Part shown: positions 15,270-23,106 of the stretch, piece after piece
Layout of the letters: every line of letters starts with the position of its first letter
How positions within the stretch are numbered: position 1 is the first letter of the stretch
Source of the DNA: Synergistaceae bacterium UBA6083
Lineage (GTDB): Bacteria; Synergistota; Synergistia; Synergistales; 79-D21
Reading direction: 5' to 3'
NCBI GenBank assembly: GCA_002436015.1
Contig: DIXJ01000011.1
Location: forward strand, 57,603 to 121,602
Length of the DNA: 64,000 nucleotides
Position numbers and translations under genes: made by a program
Notes under the pieces: model-generated
What the model was told of the DNA's origin: nothing
Seen by the model: the letters and a program-made list of their open reading frames with translations, nothing else
Database searches by the model: none

Positions 15270-15779
15270 TTAAGGGGGTTCTTCCCCGGCTTTCATCGGA
15301 ATTTCTCGAAACGGCAGATCCAGTTCGTCAGCAAGCCTGTTCAGGGTTTCGTAGAGGGTCCTGAGGTTAGCGACTTCCCCTTCGTATCTTCGATGCATTT
15401 CCCGGTAGTCTTCAGCTTGGAAATTATAGAGCTTTCCGACGGATTCCCTCCTGGCAAGGGCTTCAAGGCGGCCCTTGCCGGATGTTTCCCTTATTTCAAC
15501 GTCCAGTTTTTCAATCAGGAGGCGTTTTGCTTCCAATTCTCTCTCAAGTCCCGAAAGAGTCTCCTCCAGGGAAGACACCCGGTAAGCGAGAAACTGCGCT
15601 TCTTCCGAAAGGCGATTGTAGCCCCTTCGTGTTTCCGCCTGTTCAAAGGCTCGCCACGTACGAATGGCTCCGTTGGCGGCCAGGATGACCGCGAATGCGG
15701 CAAGCAGGGAACCGACCCTGATCCGGCCATCGTGGCGCATCAGCATGAAAGCCAGCTTTATCACCTCGGGTGACATCAT
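15270..15779 (-). CDS. Membrane-anchored coiled-coil protein, unknown function
   Basis: A 169-residue protein: a short N-terminal tail with a positively charged patch (RHDGRIR), one predicted membrane helix at about 22-37 (VGSLLAAFAVILAANGA), then a long Glu/Arg/Leu-rich stretch from about 42 to 150 with heptad character, probably coiled coil facing the periplasm or cytoplasm. The first two codons are both ATG. Length and layout resemble cell-envelope or division accessory proteins, but I recognise no family. Divergent from the ATP-grasp genes, cotranscribed with the zinc-ribbon gene. Confidence 0.6.
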   Translation of the reverse strand: MMSPEVIKLAFMLMRHDGRIRVGSLLAAFAVILAANGAIRTWRAFEQAETRRGYNRLSEEAQFLAYRVSSLEETLSGLERELEAKRLLIEKLDVEIRETSGKGRLEALARRESVGKLYNFQAEDYREMHRRYEGEVANLRTLYETLNRLADELDLPFREIPMKAGEEPP

Positions 15780-15908
15780 AGCATCCCTGCGCGAGGCTGT
15801 CTTGTTTCGACCGGAGTAACGGATTGTTGCAAGCCTCTTGATTTCCTCCGCTGAAATGTCAGAATAAGCGCAAAATCTGCCAACCGATTATCTGGGGGGG
15901 AAAATGGA

Positions 15909-16949
15909 ATGGAAGCGGAAGAAGTCCCGCTGATACCGGTCACGACAGTCGGAATAACTTTCAATCTCAAGACCGGCCATGGAGAGGACGAGGAAGAATA
16001 CGATCCCCTCGAAACGATCTTGGCCCTGCAAACTGAAATCGAGCGCCATGGTTTTGAGGTCCTCCTCTTCAACCAGGATGACGCTTTCCTCGAATCCCTT
16101 TCAAGGACAAGACCAGACTTTGTGCTGAACATCGCCGAAGGCCGCGGGAAAACGCGTTCCAGGGAAGCACAGGTTCCCTGTATCCTCGAAAGCCTGGGTA
16201 TCCCTTTCTCGGGTTCCGATTCGCTTGCCCTCGGCATGACCCTGGACAAGTACACGACGGGGCAGTTTCTCCGTTCACTTGGTGTTGCCGTTCCCGGGCA
16301 GCACATGATCGATCGGCTTGAAAAACTGGATTCCCTGAGAGGAATTTTCAACGGGGGAAGGCGCTACATCGTCAAGCCTCGCTGGGAAGGTTCTTCAAAA
16401 GGGGTTTTTGCCGATTCCGTGGTGTCGAACGAGAAGAAACTCCTGGAGAAAGTCCGCTATATCCTCGAAAGGTACCATGAACCCGCCATCGTCGAGGATT
16501 TCATGCCCAACGAAGAAGTGACGGTAGGCCTTGCCGGCAACCGCATGGTAAAGGTGCTGGGGATCATGCGGGTCCTGCCGAGCACCGACCCGGGAGAGGA
16601 CTTCCTCTACTCGATCGAACGCAAAAGGCATTGGCGGGAGTGCATGCGATACGAAAACGGGGAATCCTTGCCCGCATCGGTCCGCTTACAGATCGAGACG
16701 GAAGCGATCAAGGCCTATGAGGCACTCGAACTCAGGGACATGGCCAGAATCGACCTTCGGCTGGACAGTGACGGGATTCCTCGTGTCATCGACGTTAATC
16801 CGCTTCCGGGACTCAATCCCGAGTTCGGGGATCTTCCGATCCTGTTCGAACTGAACGGAGGGAATTACCCGACCCTGATCCGCCTTCTCTTGGAGGAAGC
16901 CTTTAGCCGCTGCGGGCTGGCCTTGCCCGCAGGTTGCCGTTATGCCTGA
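15909..16949 (+). CDS. D-Ala-D-Ala-ligase-like ATP-grasp protein 1
   Basis: A 346-residue ATP-grasp enzyme related to D-alanine-D-alanine ligase. N-terminal pre-ATP domain: PDFVLNIAEG (Ddl-like), PFSGSD; central ATP-grasp: YIVKPRWEGSSKGV (like Ddl EGSSVGV) near 152-166; C-terminal Mg-binding IDVNPLPGLNP near 297-307. Such enzymes join two carboxyl/amine substrates using ATP. It is not the housekeeping Ddl by context: a second ATP-grasp gene overlaps it by 8 bases and a GNAT gene follows. The start is ATG at 15909 with a G-run ribosome site. Family substrates are unknown; it probably makes a dipeptide-like bond. Confidence 0.85.
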   Translation: MEAEEVPLIPVTTVGITFNLKTGHGEDEEEYDPLETILALQTEIERHGFEVLLFNQDDAFLESLSRTRPDFVLNIAEGRGKTRSREAQVPCILESLGIPFSGSDSLALGMTLDKYTTGQFLRSLGVAVPGQHMIDRLEKLDSLRGIFNGGRRYIVKPRWEGSSKGVFADSVVSNEKKLLEKVRYILERYHEPAIVEDFMPNEEVTVGLAGNRMVKVLGIMRVLPSTDPGEDFLYSIERKRHWRECMRYENGESLPASVRLQIETEAIKAYEALELRDMARIDLRLDSDGIPRVIDVNPLPGLNPEFGDLPILFELNGGNYPTLIRLLLEEAFSRCGLALPAGCRYA

Positions 16950-17928
16950 TCCCGGGCGTGTCCTGATCGCAGTCGGGCTGGAGCCGACAGCACGCGCGGA
17001 TATTCTTGACGTGCTCAGGTGTACCCAATCGCTGGAATCCGTTTTTACTGGAATGGGAGTCCCGGTCGAGAAACTTTACGTGAGGACGGAAGATTTCCCG
17101 CGTCTTGACCGGGTCCGTGAAATTATCTCTTCCCGCCTTCCTGCACGAGTTTTCAACCTGTTCGAGGGATTCAGCGGCGATGCCGGCATGGAAATTTCCT
17201 TTGCCCGTATGCTTGAGAACCTGGGTGTTCCTTTCACTGGAAACCCTTCAAAAACCTTGGGAAACTGTCTCGATAAGGAAGGTGCCAAGAGGCTTCTCGA
17301 AAGAAACGCGGTCCCGGTTCCGCGCGGGATTTTTTTGAGGGACCTGGAGGGACGCCCCTGGTCCGGGCTGGACTTTCCTCTTTTCATCAAGCCCTGCTTC
17401 GAAGACGGAAGCGTGGGCATCGAGAGAGATTGCCTTGTCAGCGAGGAGGGAAATCTCGAAAGAACCCTTCGCCAAAAACTGGACGAGTTCCCGAAAGGGG
17501 TCATCCTGGAAGAGTTCATCCCGGGCCGCGAGTTCAACGTGGGCTTTCTGGGAGCCCCTCCCTACGAAGTCCTCGGCGTTTCCATGATCGATTACTCCCG
17601 TTATTCGGGCAGGTCGCCATTTCTCCATTACGATTCGAAGTGGGACCCTTCCTGCGCGGAATTCCATGAAATCCTGCCGGTTCTCGAAGAGGGGATTGCC
17701 CCCTGTCTCCGGGAAAAGCTGGTGAACACGGCGCGCAGGGCAGGGGACATTCTCGGGTGCAGAGGGTACTTCAGGGTCGATTTGCGTGAAAGGGACGGGC
17801 TCCCCTACGTTCTTGACGTCAATCCCAACCCGGATATCAACGAGGACAGCGGATTTTCACGCCAGGGGAGAAACCGCGGCTATTCCTACCCGCAAGTGGT
17901 GGAAAGGATTCTTGCCTATGCCTGTTGA
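16942..17928 (+). CDS. D-Ala-D-Ala-ligase-like ATP-grasp protein 2
   Basis: A 328-residue ATP-grasp enzyme, only distantly similar to its upstream neighbour. It has the Ddl-like N-terminus (ARVFNLFEGFSGDAGMEIS), a KEGAKRLLERNAVPVP hinge, central FIKPCFEDGSVGIERD, VILEEFIPGREFNVGF, and C-terminal Mg-binding LDVNPNPDINEDSGF. Catalytic acidic and Asn residues are present, so it looks active. The ATG at 16942 lies within the last codons of gene 1, and its own end overlaps the GNAT gene, pointing to coordinated translation of three enzymes. Two Ddl-like ligases in series suggest stepwise coupling of building blocks. Confidence 0.85.
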   Translation: MPDPGRVLIAVGLEPTARADILDVLRCTQSLESVFTGMGVPVEKLYVRTEDFPRLDRVREIISSRLPARVFNLFEGFSGDAGMEISFARMLENLGVPFTGNPSKTLGNCLDKEGAKRLLERNAVPVPRGIFLRDLEGRPWSGLDFPLFIKPCFEDGSVGIERDCLVSEEGNLERTLRQKLDEFPKGVILEEFIPGREFNVGFLGAPPYEVLGVSMIDYSRYSGRSPFLHYDSKWDPSCAEFHEILPVLEEGIAPCLREKLVNTARRAGDILGCRGYFRVDLRERDGLPYVLDVNPNPDINEDSGFSRQGRNRGYSYPQVVERILAYAC

Positions 17929-18400
17929 CTCCATCCTTTCGCCATCGGGAAACACCGTGGAAGCTTACCTCGGCCTGGCGGAAGGCACCCTTGCCTTCCG
18001 CCCCTGTGAGCTTGAAATCCTGGAAGAAGTCCTGCGGGATGCCTTTTCCGATCCTGCAAAGGGATACCTCTTCGTTGAACGCCAGGAGAGCGGGATCATC
18101 GCTGCCTTTGCCGTTTTCGGACGATCCCCCATGACGGACTGGGCTTGGGACCTTTACTGGATCGTGGTCGGGAAGTCGATCCAGGGAAAGGGATTCGGCA
18201 GGCGCATCCTGCAAGATCTCGAAGAGGTTGCGGTGTCCTTGACAGGCCGGGTAATCCTCCGCGTGGAAACCTCCGGCAGGCAGGATTACGAAGGGCAGCG
18301 TCATTTCTACCTCCGGACGGGTTTTCGTGAAACCGGGCGGATACCCGATTTCTACGAGGCCGGGGACGACTTGGTGACTTACTGCAAGTTCATTTCATAG
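17918..18400 (+). CDS. GNAT-family N-acetyltransferase
   Basis: A 160-residue GNAT enzyme. The acetyl-CoA-binding loop is VGKSIQGKGFGRRILQDLEE (Q-G-K-G-F-G), preceded by the LYWIVV strand, with HFYLRTGFRETGRIPDFY near the end. The ATG at 17918 lies 11 bases inside the previous gene. It probably acylates a small substrate related to the neighbouring ligases, either to cap an amine or to resist a toxic product; no substrate can be inferred. The stop overlaps that of the convergent aminotransferase. Confidence 0.85.
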   Translation: MPVDSILSPSGNTVEAYLGLAEGTLAFRPCELEILEEVLRDAFSDPAKGYLFVERQESGIIAAFAVFGRSPMTDWAWDLYWIVVGKSIQGKGFGRRILQDLEEVAVSLTGRVILRVETSGRQDYEGQRHFYLRTGFRETGRIPDFYEAGDDLVTYCKFIS

Positions 18401-19606
18401 GCAGTGCCTTCCAGGGAAGCTTTCCAGGGCTTCCCTGAACCGCCTCGATCCCTCCATGGACTGTTCCGGCGTCACTTTGGCGAAGGCAAAGCGGATCGTA
18501 TCCTCTCCCTCTCCCACAGTCGGGTAGAAGAACCGCCCGGGGATAAACCCTACCTTTTTTTCCAAAGCGGCATGTTTTGCAAAGGCGAACATGTCCCGCA
18601 TGCCCCTGCAGGTCCCCCAGAGGAAGAAGCCCCCTTGAGGAACGCTCAGGCTGAGTCCCGTCGAGGATGCCGAATCCTGAAGGGCCCGGACGAGGGCATC
18701 CCGCCGGGTTCTGTAGACTCGGACGAGTCCTTCCAGGTGTTCCTCAAGGTCACACTCGCGGAGGAACTCGAAAACAGCGCCCTGTGTGAGAGCTGGAGGG
18801 CATAGTTCCAGGCTCAGCCGGATCTCAAGCAGTTTTTTTCTGACTCCGGGCGGGAAGGCGCACCAGCCGCAACGAACTCCAGGAGCGAGGATCTTTGAGA
18901 AACTGCCGAGGTAGATCACTCGTTGGTCATCCCCGGCCATCTCGAAATAGCTTCGATTGGGTTTTCCCTCGTAGCGCAGGTACCGGTAGGGATCGTCTTC
19001 TAGGATGAAGAAGGCATGTTTCCTGGCCAGATCGAGGATTGCGGCTTTCCTGCGATCCGACGTCGTGCAGCCCGAAGGGTTCTGGAAGTTGACGACCGTG
19101 TAGAAAAACTTTGCCTTCCGTCGGGCGAGGACCTCTTCCAGCGCTTCCGGTATGGGGCCCTCCTCGTCGACCGGAACGGGCAGGATGACTGAGCCTTCCC
19201 GCTGGAAAGCCAGCAGGGCTTCGGGATAGGTCGGGCTTTCAGTCAGCACCAGGTCTCCCGGGTCAATGAAGGTTTCCGCCACCAAATTCACGGCTCCCTG
19301 GGATCCGTTGGTCAGGATCACGCACGAAGGATCCAGCCACCCTGGGGCCAGGTTTTCGCTGGACATCCATTCGGAAATCCATTCCCTCAACGGGGGGTAT
19401 CCCGGCGTGGAGGGGTAGGAAAAAAGCGAGTCGTCCCTGAGGGTTTTCTTGAAGGCCGCCTTGAGCCCCTCCAGAGGGATGAGGTCTGCAGAGGGTTCTC
19501 CACTGGTGAAAGAGATGCCGTCCGGACCCACCATCCTTGCCATTTCTGCGATGATTGACGGGCCGATTCGGCCGGCTTTAAGGTTGAAGAAGCCTTCCCA
19601 CTGCAT
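18395..19606 (-). CDS. PLP-dependent aminotransferase (class I/II, LysN/MocR-like)
   Basis: A 403-residue aminotransferase. Fold type I signatures: FTSGEPSADLIP, NGSQGAVNLVAETFIDPGD, VVNFQNPSGCTTSDRRKAAIL, the EDDPYRYLRYEG cofactor Asp, and the Schiff-base lysine in LGSFSKILAPGVRCGW. The sequence resembles 2-aminoadipate and aromatic aminotransferases (LysN/KAT type), which share the SFSK motif and no N-terminal DNA-binding domain. It converges on the ATP-grasp/GNAT genes with a 6-base overlap of stop ends. It may supply a non-standard amino acid to them, or be unrelated metabolism. Confidence 0.88.
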   Translation of the reverse strand: MQWEGFFNLKAGRIGPSIIAEMARMVGPDGISFTSGEPSADLIPLEGLKAAFKKTLRDDSLFSYPSTPGYPPLREWISEWMSSENLAPGWLDPSCVILTNGSQGAVNLVAETFIDPGDLVLTESPTYPEALLAFQREGSVILPVPVDEEGPIPEALEEVLARRKAKFFYTVVNFQNPSGCTTSDRRKAAILDLARKHAFFILEDDPYRYLRYEGKPNRSYFEMAGDDQRVIYLGSFSKILAPGVRCGWCAFPPGVRKKLLEIRLSLELCPPALTQGAVFEFLRECDLEEHLEGLVRVYRTRRDALVRALQDSASSTGLSLSVPQGGFFLWGTCRGMRDMFAFAKHAALEKKVGFIPGRFFYPTVGEGEDTIRFAFAKVTPEQSMEGSRRFREALESFPGRHCL

Positions 19607-19697
19607 CCGTATTCCTCCCTCGAATCGGGCGATGGCCCCATTTTACGGTCAAAAAGAGTCCCGTCAAAGCATCGCCTTCATATAAAATAGGAAAGAA

Positions 19698-19720
19698 GTC
19701 TCCCGGTGCCTGCGGGAGAC
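19698..19720 (+). other. Hairpin in the malQ leader
   Basis: GTCTCCCG (19698-19705) pairs perfectly with CGGGAGAC (19713-19720), 8 bp, with a 7-base loop, 27 bases before the malQ ATG. No T run follows, so it is not a terminator; it may stabilise the leader. An AT-rich TATAAAAT sits just upstream at 19681. Confidence 0.5.
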
Positions 19721-19747
19721 CATTCCCAAGCGTTAGAGGAGCGTTCG

Positions 19748-21274
19748 ATGAATCTCAAAGGAAAGCGGGCAAGCGGAATTTTGCAGCATGTCACCTCCCT
19801 TCCTTCATGTGCCGGGATCGGCGGCCTGGGTGTTGAGTCGACGGATTTCCTGGATTTCCTTGTCGATGCGGGCCAGAGTCTCTGGCAGATCCTGCCCGTT
19901 GGCCCGGTGGACAGAGCCCTTGGCGGTTCTCCCTACTGCGGGGTTTCAGCCTTTGCAGGCAACGAGTTGCTTGTCGACCTGGAAGACCTGGTGAGAATGC
20001 GGCTCCTTCCCCCTTCAGCCGGAACGCCGGATTGGACGGCACCCGAAGCCCCCGTAAACTGGGACCTCGTTTTCGATCGTAAAGGAGCTGCCCTGGACAA
20101 GGCATGGAGTTGTTTCAGGGACGGGGCTTCCCTCCGGGCGCTCAGGGAGGAGTACGACGAATTCCGTGCGCAAAATAGCGGCTGGCTTGAAGAATATTCC
20201 CTCTTTTGCGCCATCAAGGACTCGCAGGGAGGCGAATCCTGGGTCAATTGGCCTGAGTCTCTACGGAAGAGGGATCCCCGGGCGCTAAAAGAAGCTGCCG
20301 CAACCCTGAAGACCGAAAGGGACAGGGTCGAGTTCGGGCAGTGGCTTTTTTCCCGCCAGTGGGCCAAGCTGCGCGTGGAAGCCAGGAGCCGCGGGATAAC
20401 CCTTTTCGGGGACCTGCCAATTTACGTGGGATTGGATAGCGCGGACGCCTGGAGCTGGCCGGAAGGCTTCGATCTTGGGCCGGGCGGCAGGCCGCTTACG
20501 GTTGCCGGAGTGCCGCCCGATTATTACAGCCGGACGGGGCAAAGGTGGGGGAACCCGACCTACCGGTGGGAAATCCATCGCAGGGACGATTTTTCATGGT
20601 GGCGGTCAAGGGTCCGTCATGCCCTTTCGCTTTTCGACTGCCTTCGCCTCGACCATTTCAGGGGGCTGGCTGCCTTCTGGTCGATCCCCGCCGAGGAAGA
20701 GACGGCTATCCGGGGCGAATGGGTGAAGGCACCGGGGGAAGCCCTATTGGAGCGGCTTGCGGAGGATCACCCCGGATTGCCCATCGTGGCGGAGGACCTG
20801 GGGATCATCACCCCGGATGTTGAAAGCCTTAAAGACCGATTTGGCCTTCCCGGGATGAGGGTCCTCCAATTCGGCTTTTCCGGGGAGGTCGGGTCGAACC
20901 CGCACGCGCCCCACAACTTCCCCGAAGCAGTTGTGGCCTATACGGGAACCCATGACAATAACACGGCCCGCGGGTGGTTCGAGGATGAACTTGGCCCCGA
21001 AGGCCAAACCCTCCTGTCCCGGTATGTCGGGCACCCTGTAAGGGCGGAGGGGGTGGCTGCAGATCTCGTCAGGCTGGCCCTTTCCTCCAGGGCGGGTTGG
21101 GCGATCTGCCCAATGCAGGACGTCCTGGGCCTTGACGGCCAAGCGAGGATGAACCAGCCTTCCAGCCTCCTTGGAAACTGGACCTGGCGTACGGCACTTC
21201 CGTCCAGGGAGATTGCAATGGACCTTGCAGAAAAGGTTTCCCTTTTCGGGCGCGATCGTTTGCTTTTCGGATAA
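19748..21274 (+). CDS. malQ: 4-alpha-glucanotransferase (amylomaltase) MalQ
   Basis: MalQ transfers alpha-1,4-glucan segments, releasing glucose, in maltodextrin or glycogen metabolism. The 508-residue protein begins KRASGILQHVTSLPSCAGIG, typical of GH77. GH77 catalytic landmarks are present: FGDLPIYVGLDSADAW, the nucleophile in LRLDHFRGL, the acid in IVAEDLG, and YTGTHDNNT. The start ATG at 19748 has GAGGAG upstream. It stands alone between divergent and tandem genes; no other glycogen genes are in the window. Confidence 0.94.
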   Translation: MNLKGKRASGILQHVTSLPSCAGIGGLGVESTDFLDFLVDAGQSLWQILPVGPVDRALGGSPYCGVSAFAGNELLVDLEDLVRMRLLPPSAGTPDWTAPEAPVNWDLVFDRKGAALDKAWSCFRDGASLRALREEYDEFRAQNSGWLEEYSLFCAIKDSQGGESWVNWPESLRKRDPRALKEAAATLKTERDRVEFGQWLFSRQWAKLRVEARSRGITLFGDLPIYVGLDSADAWSWPEGFDLGPGGRPLTVAGVPPDYYSRTGQRWGNPTYRWEIHRRDDFSWWRSRVRHALSLFDCLRLDHFRGLAAFWSIPAEEETAIRGEWVKAPGEALLERLAEDHPGLPIVAEDLGIITPDVESLKDRFGLPGMRVLQFGFSGEVGSNPHAPHNFPEAVVAYTGTHDNNTARGWFEDELGPEGQTLLSRYVGHPVRAEGVAADLVRLALSSRAGWAICPMQDVLGLDGQARMNQPSSLLGNWTWRTALPSREIAMDLAEKVSLFGRDRLLFG

Positions 21275-21289
21275 CATGATAAACTAACC

Positions 21290-21318
21290 TTGATTTACAT
21301 AAAGGATGGAGATACAAT
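21290..21318 (+). promoter_or_regulatory. Promoter of spoVS
   Basis: TTGATT (21290-21295), 17-base spacer, TACAAT (21313-21318). The leader to the ATG at 21392 is about 67 bases. Confidence 0.6.
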
Positions 21319-21391
21319 TAACAGACCCTGAATCCGCGGCTTCATTCGGACATCCGAACGACATCACACCAGCGCAAGGGGGTCGGAGAGT

Positions 21392-21652
21392 ATGGAAATC
21401 CTCAAGGTCTCGGCCACTTCACAGCCCAAGTCCGTTGCAGGGGCCATGGCTGCAGTCCTGCGTGAAAAAGGGGCCGTGGAAGTCCAGGCCGTGGGCGCAG
21501 GAGCCGTGAACCAGGCGGTCAAGTCGATCGCAATCGCGAGGGGGTACGTCGCCCCCAACGGGATCGACATGGTCTGCATTCCCGCTTTTGCAAAAATCGA
21601 GATCGACGGGGAGGAGCGGACCGCGATCAAGTTCCAGCTGGAGGCCCGCTAG
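21392..21652 (+). CDS. spoVS: Stage V sporulation protein S family (SpoVS)
   Basis: The 86-residue protein matches SpoVS in length and sequence (MEILKVSATSQPKSVAGAMAA, AVGAGAVNQAVKSIAIARGY, CIPAFAKIEIDGEERTAIKF). SpoVS is an Alba-like small protein, needed for late sporulation in Bacillus but found widely in non-sporulating bacteria, where its role is likely nucleic-acid binding or regulation. It is monocistronic with its own promoter and terminator, which suits a well-expressed chromatin- or RNA-associated protein. Confidence 0.95.
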   Translation: MEILKVSATSQPKSVAGAMAAVLREKGAVEVQAVGAGAVNQAVKSIAIARGYVAPNGIDMVCIPAFAKIEIDGEERTAIKFQLEAR

Positions 21653-21681
21653 GTCTTCACCCCGGGAAACGGAGACATCTT

Positions 21682-21721
21682 GGCGGTTCTCCCTCCGCAA
21701 GGAGCGAGGCCGCCTTTTTTT
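21682..21721 (+). terminator. Terminator after spoVS
   Basis: GGCGG (21682-21686) pairs with CCGCC (21710-21714) and inside it CTCC pairs with GGAG, followed by seven T at 21715-21721. It lies 30 bases beyond the spoVS stop. Confidence 0.75.
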
Positions 21722-21797
21722 GCGGGACAGATGAAATTACTCCCCTTTCGGGTAAAATACACGTCACGAACTCAAAATTTGCAGGAGGTCAGAACGG

Positions 21798-23075
21798 ATG
21801 GAAAACATCAAGGCGCCTCGTGGCGTGAGAGACATACTCCCGGACGAGTCCTGGAAATGGGCATCGATTTTCGAGGTGACCCGAAAAATAGCGGAAGATT
21901 TCGGATACCGGGAGGTCCACCTGCCGATATTCGAGCAGACGGAACTGTTTTCCCGAGGGATAGGCGAGACCACAGATGTTGTTGAAAAGGAAATGTACAC
22001 GTTTTCCGACCGGTCCGGCCGCAGCCTGACTCTCCGGCCCGAGGCGACCGCATCGATGGTGCGCGCCTACCTGGAACATGGAATGGCAAGCGGCCCCCAG
22101 CCTTCCAAGTTATGGTGCACGGGGCCGATGATGCGATACGAACGCCCGCAAAAGGGGCGCTATCGGCAGTTCTGGCAGCTTGATTTTGAGGCTATCGGTT
22201 CTTCCAGTCCCCTCGTGGACGTCGAAGTGATTGCCCTTTCCCTTGAAATATTCCGCAGGCTCGGCCTGGCCAACCTGGAGGTCCTGGTGAACTCGGTGGG
22301 CTGTCCAGCCTGCAGGCCTCTCTACCGCACGGCCCTGCAGGATTACCTTCGAATGCATTTCGATTCCCTGTGCCCGACCTGCCAGGGGCGTTTCGATCGA
22401 AATCCCCTGAGGATCCTTGATTGCAAGGTCGAAACCTGCAAGGCCATAACGGACGGGGCTCCGGATGTGCGGGATCACCTCTGCGAGGAATGCCGTGACC
22501 ATTTTGACGAGGTCCTGAAAGGTCTCGACCTGCTTGGGGCGAAGTTCCGGATCGACAAGAGGCTCGTCAGGGGCCTGGACTATTACACGAAAACCGCCTA
22601 CGAGGTCTTGTCGGGTGATCTTGGTGCCCAGAATGCCGTATGTGGAGGGGGACGTTACGACAACCTCGCCGAGGCAATTGGCGGGCCGCACACCCCTGGG
22701 GTGGGGTTTGCCGCCGGACTGGACCGTATCGTCCTGACGATGGAGCAGCAGAGGCTCGGTTTCGGGACGGAACCTTCGATTTTTGTCATGGTGGTGGTTG
22801 CCGAGGAGAGTGCCCGAGACGAGGGCTTGCGCCTCCTTTACGAACTGAGAAAGGCAGGGGTTCCCGCGGATATGGATACTTCGGGCAAGGGCGTGAAGGC
22901 CCAGATGAAGGCTGCCGGAACCGCGAAATCGAATTTTGTTTGCGTCTTGGGCTCGAGCGAGATCGAAAAGGGAGTCGTAGCCGTAAAGGAAATGGCCACG
23001 GGAACCCAGGCAGAAGTCGCACGAGGCAGGGTTGTGGCCGACCTCGCCGCCAGGGCGGGATCTGCACGTCGTTAA
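21798..23075 (+). CDS. hisS: Histidyl-tRNA synthetase
   Basis: Class II synthetase charging tRNA-His. 425 residues, standard length. Motif 1 region ILPDESWKWASIF...FGYREVHLPIFE, motif 2 WCTGPMMRYERPQKGRYRQFWQ, HisA-type RGLDYYTKTAYEV, GGGRYDNL, and motif 3 GVGFAAGLDRI, followed by the anticodon-binding domain. The insertion contains cysteines (CPACRPLYR, CPTCQGRF, CKVETCK, CEECRDHF) similar to bacterial HisRS, which may bind zinc. AspS follows 31 bases later, the common hisS-aspS pair. Confidence 0.95.
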   Translation: MENIKAPRGVRDILPDESWKWASIFEVTRKIAEDFGYREVHLPIFEQTELFSRGIGETTDVVEKEMYTFSDRSGRSLTLRPEATASMVRAYLEHGMASGPQPSKLWCTGPMMRYERPQKGRYRQFWQLDFEAIGSSSPLVDVEVIALSLEIFRRLGLANLEVLVNSVGCPACRPLYRTALQDYLRMHFDSLCPTCQGRFDRNPLRILDCKVETCKAITDGAPDVRDHLCEECRDHFDEVLKGLDLLGAKFRIDKRLVRGLDYYTKTAYEVLSGDLGAQNAVCGGGRYDNLAEAIGGPHTPGVGFAAGLDRIVLTMEQQRLGFGTEPSIFVMVVVAEESARDEGLRLLYELRKAGVPADMDTSGKGVKAQMKAAGTAKSNFVCVLGSSEIEKGVVAVKEMATGTQAEVARGRVVADLAARAGSARR

Positions 23076-23106
23076 GGTTTTTTCTCTTGAAGGGAGTCCT
23101 GAAGCG

